A stretch of 64,000 nt of DNA, taken from positions 15,611,531 through 15,675,530 of the forward strand of contig CM042157.1 of assembly GCA_023376005.1 (NCBI GenBank). Reading direction: 5' to 3'. The first letter of the stretch is position 1. Every line of letters begins with the position of its first letter. Of the stretch, positions 56,575-64,000 are shown piece after piece. The notes beneath the pieces are model-generated. The model had not been told where the DNA came from. It searched no databases and worked only from the letters and a program-made list of their open reading frames with translations. This DNA is from Doryteuthis pealeii. Taxonomy: Eukaryota; Mollusca; Cephalopoda; Myopsida; Loliginidae. The translations under genes were made by a program, and so were the position numbers.

Positions 56575-58700
56575 AGACAGACAATGGTGGATTAGAAAAT
56601 TGGAGGAAAGAAGGAAGAGAGAAAGAGAAATAAAGAAAGAGAAATGTATAAGAAGGAATGGAGATAATTAGAGAGAGAAAGAAACTATTTAATAGAGAGA
56701 GGGGTAATATAAATGGTTGGGAAATTTTGTGAAAGAGAGGAAGGAATATTAAAGAGAGGAAATGAAAAATGAGAATAGAGAGAGAGAGAGAGAGAGGGGG
56801 GGAGAGAGAGAGAGAGAGAATAACATATAGAGGTGAGAAGAAAGTTTTGTGAAAGGGAGGAAGGAATATAAAAGAGTGGAAATGAAAATGAGAATAGAGA
56901 GTGAGGGAGAGAGGGAGAGGGAGAAAGAGAGAGAGAGAGTAACACATAGAGAGGTAAGAATAAAGTTTTGTGAAAGGGAAGAGAAAATATAAAAGAGAGG
57001 AAATAAACATGAGTTTAGAGAGAGTGAGAAAGGGGAAGAGAGGAGAGAGAGAGAGAGAGAGTGAGTGAGAAGAGAGAGAAAGAGAAAGAGAGAGCGAGTA
57101 AAGTATAGAGGGTAAGAAGAAAATGTAACTGGAGAAAAGATAGAAGAGAACAAGGAATGAAAAACATAAAAGAAAGAGAGAAATGGTACATGAAAAAGAG
57201 ACAGAAAGAGAAAGATAGAGAACAGGTTGTTAGGTAAATAGATGAATGAAATATAGAAAAATGATGAAAAGAATTCTTTTAAATGAAAGAATAAAGCCGG
57301 AAAAGTGAACAACGAAAAATAGATGGATGAAAGGGAAAAAATTAAAAAGAATGAAAAATAAATTTTTTTAAAAGTAAAGATGCTTGAACAGAAACGACAG
57401 AGAAATGAGAAAATTAGAAAATATGAAGAAAACAAACCCAAAAAGAAAATGGTTTAAATAAAAAGTTAAAAAGAGACAATGATAAAATCAAAGAAAATGG
57501 TTGGAAGTTAAATAACAGAGATGAAAAAGAAATGGTTTGAAGTAAAAGAAGAAACAGGGATCCAAATAAAAGAATGAAAAATTAAAATAAAGAATGAAAA
57601 AATAAAAGTAAAGAATGAAAAAAATTAAAAGTAAAGAATGAAAAATTTAAAAGTAAAGAATGAAAAAAATAGAAATAGAATGAAAAAATGAAAAAAGATG
57701 AAAAAATTAGAAATAAAGAATGAAAAAATGAAAAAGAATAGAAAAAAGTAAAGTAAGAATGAAAAAAATGAAAAATAAAGAATGAACAAAATGAAAAATA
57801 AAGAATGAAAAAAATTAAAAGTAAAAAATGAAAAAATGAAAATAAAGAATGAAAAAAAAATAGAAATAAAGAATGAAAAAATTAAAAATAAAGAATGAAA
57901 AAAATTAAAAGTAAAGAATGAAATTTTTTTTTTTAAATAAGAAAAAAATTAGAAATATAGAATGAAAAAAATTAAAAATAAAGAATGAAAAAAATAGAAA
58001 TAAAGAATGAAAAATTAAAAGTTAAGAATGAAAAAATAAAAAGTAAAGAATGAAAAAAATTAAAAATAAAGAATGAAAAAAATTAGAAATGAATAATGAA
58101 AAAAAAAAAAAAATAAAGAATTAAAGAATGAAAAATAAAGAATAAATGAATAGAAAATAGATAAATAAAAACAACAAATAAAAAAAATTATTGGAAATGA
58201 AATAACAGATGTTGATGGAAAAAAAATTAATGAAGAAAATGGTTTGAAGTGAAAGTGAAACGAATGAAAAATTAAGAATGAATAAATAAAGAATGAAATG
58301 GGTTGAAAAAAAGTAGAGGGAGAAATTAAAAATTAAAAAGAAAAAAAAATGAAAAAAGAAAATTGATGTAATGAAAAACAATGAAAGAGAAACAAAAAAG
58401 AATATGTAGAAAGAAAAAGATTAAATGAAGAAAATGGTTTGAAGTGAAAGAGAAAGGAATAAAACATAATGGATGAATGAATAGTCAAGGAAATTGAAGG
58501 GAGGAATGAAAAATTTAAAAAAAAGAAGAAATTTGTTTAAATTTTAAAAAAGAAAAAATATTGAGAAAAAAAGAAAATAGTTGGAAATTAAAAAATTAAA
58601 GAGAAATGAAAAAGATTATGTTGAAAGAAAAAGTAAGGAAAAATAAATAAATGAAAGGTGGATTAGCAGTAAAATAAGAAAGGACAAAAGTAATGAGAGA
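56575..58700. repeat. Purine-rich satellite-like region, C copy
   Basis: The counterpart of 15,600-17,700, with the GA tracts at about 56,780-57,090 and the array of 21-23 bp units at about 57,565-58,130. Run lengths differ from A. The 230-residue minus-strand frame at 56,749-57,441 is a composition artefact. Confidence 0.85.
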
Positions 58701-59000
58701 AAAGAATGAAATTTGTTAGCATCCTTCCATCTAATAAAGACGATGACATAGTGTCCAATTTTTTTAATTTTTAATCTTTTAATCTGCAACTGCATGAGTG
58801 GCTTAACAGACCAGTTTTTGAATGGCAATCTTTGGTGCAGTGATTGCAAACAAACCATAATGCTTGCTGGAGTTGCTGTTGCCTCTCCTTCCTTTTGGCT
58901 CTCTTTTCCATGGCGGCTTCTTTCCTCTCTTTTTAACTCTTTTTAGTTCCTTGTTTGACAAGGTGTCGCCAGTTTGCATATGCCATGAAAATAAGTTAGT
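58701..59000 (-). pseudogene. Possible LINE-type tail relic, C copy
   Basis: The counterpart of 17,701-18,010. The minus-strand frame loses the first cysteine of the CNHC pattern through a one-base indel. Confidence 0.2.
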
Positions 59001-59490
59001 TCATTTACAGATTTGACCCAGTTTTCAAGGAGTGCAGACACAATTGTTAGCTCCCGGGGTACCTAGAAGTGTATCAAGTAAGAACTATCATCTCTATCAT
59101 CTCTAATCTATCAAACTATCAGTCTCTCTTTATTATACACCCACCAACTCTCTCCACCAATTATATACACCTGAGTAAAGAGGTATAAAACACTTGGTTT
59201 AACTCACTTCTTCTTGACTGCCTGATTGGCTGTCAGTTTCATGCCTTCTTTAAAAACCAGAAAAAAAAACTTTGTTGTTGTGGAATGTAGTAGAGGGTCC
59301 ATATCATATTATTGTTTTTTTAAACAGTTCTGCTATTTTTGGCAAAACAGGTTGTTCCTCTCTAAATATTGATGTTGGGATCATCCATGTTTACAACAAC
59401 TTTTATTAACTTTTACATTTAATGAAAAACAATTTTCTGAATGGATTGCCCTTTTAACTCATTGTTGAGTGGACCAACTTGTTTTACAAT
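59001..59490. other. Unassigned stretch
   Basis: No gene is visible. The counterpart is 18,011-18,535. Confidence 0.5.
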
Positions 59491-59492
59491 CC

Positions 59493-59493
<1 letters not shown>

Positions 59494-59561
<68 letters not shown>

Positions 59562-59563
59562 AG
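59494..59563. repeat. (AT)n(GT)n microsatellite
   Basis: An AT run followed by a GT run, directly beside the MITE flank. Confidence 0.9.
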
Positions 59564-59878
59564 GTTAAGTAAACGAACAAATGTGTTTATTTTTTTATAT
59601 GGCTTTAAGCCGTCAATTTTTAGAGGATATGTGCTTAATTGAAGTCGTACCTACTTTTGAAAATTAATTAGTTAATAATTAATGAATTTTAGGCGGGCAT
59701 ATATGTTCAAATGTAAGGCTAAACGAATCGAGAAAATGTCAATTCAACAGCTGTCAATTGACATTTTCTCGATTCGTTTAGCCTTACATTTGAACATATA
59801 TGCCCGCCTAAAATTCATTAATTATTAACTAATTAATTTTCAAAAGTAGGTACGACTTCAATTAAGCACATATCCTCC
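59564..59878. mobile_element. Palindromic MITE-like element, C-specific, longest form
   Basis: The hairpin (59,622-59,878) has arms of more than 110 bp that are almost perfectly complementary. Their centre is around CAACAGCTGTC and includes the block GATCGAGAAAATGTC or GATTCGTTTAGCC found in the other long copies. The family flank (GTTTATTTTTTTATATGGCT) precedes it. A and B have the mariner derivative in this neighbourhood and lack this element. Arms this close to perfect suggest a young insertion. Confidence 0.8.
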
Positions 59879-59984
59879 AAAAAAATACCAACACAGACAC
59901 ATACATATATATATGTGTGTGTGTATATGGGTATGTTGGTGTGTGGGTGTCTGTGCAGGTGTTTGCATGTGTATGTGTGTTAAC

Positions 59985-60186
59985 AAGGTCAATTTCTTAC
60001 GTGGAGTTTACCAGGTTTGATTTCAGAGATTTCCTTCTCCTAGACTGGTTAACTAGTCAAGGTTAAGAGCCAAGTCTGCCCAGCTGTTTACCCATAGCTG
60101 GAGGGAGGGTTGCTGGATGCTTACTTATTATGGTATTAGCGGTATGTTAAATGCAAACAGCTTCATCCAAGATTTGAACTCCTGGT
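59985..60186 (-). mobile_element. SINE family 1 truncated, C copy
   Basis: The counterpart of 19,601-19,802. Confidence 0.75.
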
Positions 60187-60505
60187 CTGTTGTCTTGGAA
60201 CTTTTTGAACCTTCTTCATCTGCGTCCATTGTTGTTCTTATTAAACGAACAGAAAGATTTTGATAATTTTCAGACGTCTTTATTTAGCCCAAGTTAACCA
60301 TCAAAGTGAGAGTATTAGCCGTCTTGGAGAGAGACGTCTTCATCCTTCAAAAACTAATTTCAAAGCAAATGAGAAATCCCAAATTCTTAGTTCATTTCCT
60401 GCTCCCACGAACCGAACTGAACAACCAGAAAACAGATAAATTGTCTGAGAATGGCCAAGATCTGTACATTTACTTTTAAGCTTTTTTCTATGATTCAGAA
60501 TCACT
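60187..60505. other. Unassigned stretch
   Basis: No gene is visible. The counterpart is 19,803-20,123. Confidence 0.45.
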
Positions 60506-61050
60506 CCGCCCTGTCGGCTGGTGCGTTAGAATGCACTGACTGCACCTCTGCAGAGGGGTAAGATAGAGCCCAGGTGGATGAGCAGTCCATGACATGCAAT
60601 ACTCCACTTTGGCCCTATCTTGGGCTAGACGGGCGGTCGGAGAGGCCCCTCCAATCAATCGGCTGGTCACATCAAGCCCTAGCACCTATATGATTTTCCC
60701 AACCCTATTGCCCTTATGGCAAGCCCCAACCCCTTTTTATCATATGGGTGCTAGAAAGCGGTAGCTGTGGGTCTACATGTCCTGGGAATGACGTTAAACT
60801 CTATCTGATGGTGAGGTTCCAGTTTTGGAGGTTTGGGGAATGTGGAGCACCCCATTCATCACCATTGCTCCATGGTCCACTCTGACCCGGAGTGGTAGTA
60901 CCTGTTAGGGTCCCATCTATGGGTTAAATAGAAAAATGTATTGATAAAAAAATTATATTATCCATTAAGAATTGGTTTATTTCAAAACTTTGTCGGCATT
61001 AAATGACCCACTGGGGTTGATATGCCGTAAAACAAACCAAACCAAACCAA
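60506..61050 (+). mobile_element. 600-bp retroposon-like repeat, locus 2 in C
   Basis: The counterpart of 20,124-20,722. About 52 bp after GAGGGGTAAGA are missing, removing the CCCAATGGGGCC block. Confidence 0.75.
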
Positions 61051-61295
61051 TCAGAATCACTATTATTTTTAGTAAACAAGTGATCGGCATTTTAAAAAAA
61101 TAGTAAGACAAGGAAGCTGAAAAGAAAATATATGTCAATAAACACACATGAACCCTTTTACTGAATAAAGAACATATATAATACACAGACTATATGATAT
61201 ATATAGTCTACCCAGCATTGTACATCTGCATGGGCCTTTCATTCTCACCACTAAGTAATTTTCTAAAATCGTCGGCAAACTCAGCTAAAATTTTC

Positions 61296-61968
61296 TTACA
61301 CACCCACTCCACTCCATTTCTTCCATTCTTACCACACCACTCCATTTCTTACCACCCACTCCATTTCTTACTTACCACACACTCCATTCTACCACCCTTC
61401 CATTTCTTACACCCACTCCATTTCTTACCCACTCCACTCCATTTCTTACCACACACTCCATTTCTCCACACCCATTTCTTACCACCCACTCCATTTCTTA
61501 CCACCCATTTCTTACCACCCACTCCATTTCTTACCACCCACTCCATTTCTTACCACTCCATTTCTTACCACCCACTCCATTTCTTACCACCCACTCCATT
61601 TCTTACCACACACACTCCATTTCTTACCACCCACTCCATTTCTTACCACCCACTCCACTCTTACCACACACTCCATTTTCTTACCACCCACTTCCATTTC
61701 TTACCATTTACCACACACTCCATTTCTTACCACACACTCCATTTCTTACCACCCACTCCATTTCTTACCACACACTCCATTTCTTACACACATTCCCATT
61801 TCTTACCACCCACTCCATTTCTTACCACCCACTCCATTTCTTACCAACCACACTTCCATTTCTTTACCACACACTCCATTTCTTACACCCACTCCATTTC
61901 TTACCACCCACATTTCTTACCACCACTCCATTTCTTACCACACACTCCATTTCTTACCACACACTCTA
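61296..61968. repeat. Minisatellite, 19-bp unit, C-specific expansion
   Basis: Roughly 35-40 units of CCACTCCATTTCTTACCAC run head to tail with many small indels. A and B have a single unit at the matching place (about 20,985-21,005 and 35,050). The expansion creates the longest open frame of the window (339 residues, 61,194-62,213), a Ser/Thr/Phe/Leu/Pro/His repeat that is not a gene. Confidence 0.95.
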
Positions 61969-63135
61969 ACCTATTACACCATGTGCTTCCACCTACTTTC
62001 ACTTACAACAATGTTGTAGTCCAGCACATTAGCCACTATGCCTCGCCACCTACCCCCCGCTATAAGGATACTTTAAAAAAATCTTTGATACACAACAGCC
62101 TTCCGAAATGTACATTGCGCATCTTTTTATTGGCTTCTCTTGAAACACAGATTTCTGCAAGTAGAATTAGGGAACTACGGATATGTGGGGGTGGGGAGAG
62201 TATTAGAAAATAATATTATTGACTACCCTTACTGCTTCTGCAGCCCAACCCCTTCCCCCTACCCAGTATCCATGCAGTTACACAGACCTTGAGGACCAAT
62301 TATTTTATGAAAATCCAATCAGTAATAATGAGGTCATTGGGATAGCATAAATCCAGAACCCAATATAAACACTTTCTAATTGAAATTGATGAATCCAATT
62401 CTTGCTCGAGTCAAACATGTCCATTGGAGTTGATTTTATTTGATGCAAAGGCCCCTTCATCAGTCTCATCTGGATTATTTCTTTCTTTTCTTTTCTTTCT
62501 TTTTTTTTTGTTTTTTTTTGTCTGTTTTTCTTAGTTCTATTCTTTGCTTTTTTCAATCCTAGATCTTGACTTTTCCCCATAAGGAGGATGTCCAGAAGTG
62601 GAAGAATTGGGAAGATGATAAATGGAAATCAATACCTTGGAGTTTTCACAAGAATTCCTTGCTTGTTTGCTGCTCTTTCATGTATCAAATATCCAGTGGA
62701 TAAAAACTTGGGGGGGGGATTTTCTTTCCTCTCCCACTGCCATTCCTGGATATCCTGCTTCTGGGGAAAAGTCAATTTTATAATTTGTGTACAATTCACA
62801 GATGAGTTATAACACCACTTTAGCCAAGAAACACTTGCCTTATTCTTACTGCTTGTCAATACAGATTTCATACATTTCATATAAAGCCATTTTAGCATAT
62901 TACATTATGTATATACTACACAAAAAAACGCACTCTGGGCGGTGTAAAATTTAATTTTTGAAAGATATTGCCTGCGGGGTGGGAGTTGAAAATTCAATGC
63001 CAGATGGTTTGTATCATATGTAACCAAAATCCTTTATTAAAGGAGTAAACAAATAAAACAATTTGAAATGGACATTTAGTCTTGTCTCCCTCAAATAAAA
63101 TGTTGTGTGCATCAATTCTTAATAAAATAATTATT
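61969..63135. other. Unassigned, counterpart of 21,000-22,167
   Basis: No gene is visible. It contains the dispersed repeat at about 62,930-63,060, and a poly-G run at about 62,711-62,718. Small indels against A are frequent. Confidence 0.5.
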
Positions 63136-63746
63136 TTGTTTGTTTGTTTGTTTTGTTTTATGGCATATCAACCCCAGTGGGTCATTTAATGCCGATAAAG
63201 TTTTGTAATAAATCAATTCTTAATGGATAATACAATTTTTTTATAAATACATTTTTCTATTTAACCCATAGATGGGACCCTCACAGGTACTACCACTCCG
63301 GGTCAGTAGACCAGGGAGCAATGGTGATGAATGGGGTGCTCCACATTCCCCCAAACCTCCAAAACTGGAACCTCACCATCAGATAGAGTTTAACGTCATT
63401 CCCAGGACATGTAGATACGCAGCCACCGCCTTCTAGCACCCATATGATAAAAAGGGTTTGGGGCTTGCCATAAGGGCAATAGGGTTTGGAAAATCATATA
63501 GGTGCTAGGGCTTGACGTGACCAGCCGATGATCGGAGAGGGGCATTCTTCCGAACCGCCTGCCGTCTAGCCCACAGTAGGTCCAAAGTGGAGTAATTTGC
63601 AGTCATGAATTGCTTCATCTACCTGGGTTCTATCCTTTAAGCATCACAGGTCGCCACCCTCGACCAATCAGGTGGCCCCATTGGGGAGTCTTACTCCTGC
63701 TGCAGAGGTGCAGTCGGTGCATTCTAATGCCCCAGCTGACAAGGTG
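63136..63746 (-). mobile_element. 600-bp retroposon-like repeat, locus 3 in C
   Basis: The counterpart of 22,168-22,768, with the (TTTG)n run at 63,136. Confidence 0.75.
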
Positions 63747-64000
63747 TAATTATTTTGAAATTTTCCCATATAAATGGTTTCATGTGATTTACTAAAAAAT
63801 GCATTACGAATTACTATCACCATAGCTGGATGGAGAAGAATTAGATTCATAACTGTCCTAAGGATTTAGTTTTCATTATCATTAGTGATGCTGACTTCAC
63901 AGATACCCAGGCTCCAGTGTCCCTATCAGTCATCACCTGTGCAGATTTCTGCCAGGCATCCAGAATTTGAACCAGAACTGGTTGATGTAGTCTTTTTGCT
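63747..64000. other. Unassigned, cut by the window end
   Basis: The counterpart of 22,769-23,040. No gene is visible. Confidence 0.5.

Larger units (their letters stand above)
43321..64000 (+). repeat. Segment C: second forward copy of the locus
   Basis: C is colinear with A from about 1,860 to 23,040. Substitutions are scattered and there are several clean presence/absence differences (see findings). From about 61,300 to the window end small indels against A become frequent, so the local consensus quality seems lower there. C probably continues past the window edge. Confidence 0.9.

Noticed and set aside
56749..57441. 230-residue Ser/Leu/Phe-rich minus-strand frame, and similar frames at 15,536-16,235 and 39,781-40,410
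   Set aside because: These come from CT/GA low-complexity DNA, in several overlapping frames at once, and the frames break between A, B and C.
61194..62213. 339-residue open frame as a gene
   Set aside because: It is a translation of a 19-bp minisatellite that is absent from the other copies of the locus. There is no conserved domain and the frame depends on indel-laden repeats.

Overview
The window looks like intergenic DNA from an animal genome, most likely a cephalopod mollusc such as an octopus. It is AT-rich and full of long (AT)n, (GT)n and (CT)n microsatellites. It carries two families of tRNA-derived SINEs with clear A and B boxes, decayed LINE and mariner fragments, a palindromic MITE-like family and several local tandem repeats. 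I find no host protein-coding gene, no cellular tRNA or rRNA gene and nothing prokaryotic. The cephalopod assignment rests on my recognition of the SINE style and genome texture and was not tested by a search. Nearly every open reading frame in the window is a translation of microsatellite, CT-rich or minisatellite DNA.

The main structure is that the window holds one locus about three times. Segment A (about 1,860-27,835) is a forward copy. Segment B (about 28,206-43,220) is the reverse complement of A from about 27,835 back to about 12,880, so A and B form a palindrome with 15-kb arms around an asymmetric spacer of about 370 bp. A run of exactly 100 N follows (43,221-43,320). Segment C (about 43,321-64,000) is again forward and matches A from about 1,860 to 23,040. 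Only 1-1,860 occurs once.

A and C differ by scattered substitutions and by clean structural differences. A has an LTR-type insertion (13,315-13,895), a mariner deletion derivative (18,579-19,419) and 638 bp near 11 kb that C lacks. C has a SINE with a target-site duplication (49,458-49,742), an extra MITE (59,622-59,878), a minisatellite expansion (61,296-61,968) and a local tandem duplication (54,354-55,012). This is the pattern of two haplotypes or two recent segmental copies. B carries the insertions of A, not of C, and is dense in single-base indels. The simplest reading is an assembly problem: B is an unpolished fold-back of the same haplotype as A, and C is the alternative haplotype or a second copy joined through an arbitrary gap. 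A real palindrome is not excluded.

Layout of A: 1-1.9 kb has a 600-bp retroposon-like repeat and a perfect 21-bp hairpin. 1.9-7.5 kb has a MITE, microsatellites, a 37-bp tandem array and SINEs. 7.98-11.9 kb has LTR-like pieces, Penelope-like repeats with a hammerhead-like core, and a local repeat cluster. 12-14.9 kb has a (GA)n tract, SINEs and the LTR insertion. 15.6-17.7 kb is purine-rich satellite-like DNA. 17.7-19.8 kb has a possible LINE tail, the mariner and SINEs. 20.1-25.97 kb has copies of the 600-bp repeat, a LINE reverse-transcriptase tail and a nested SINE array. 26-28 kb has SINEs and a short MITE around the palindrome centre. There are no genes working together here. The biology is the interplay of mobile elements, and the most useful message is about assembly structure and haplotype-specific insertions.
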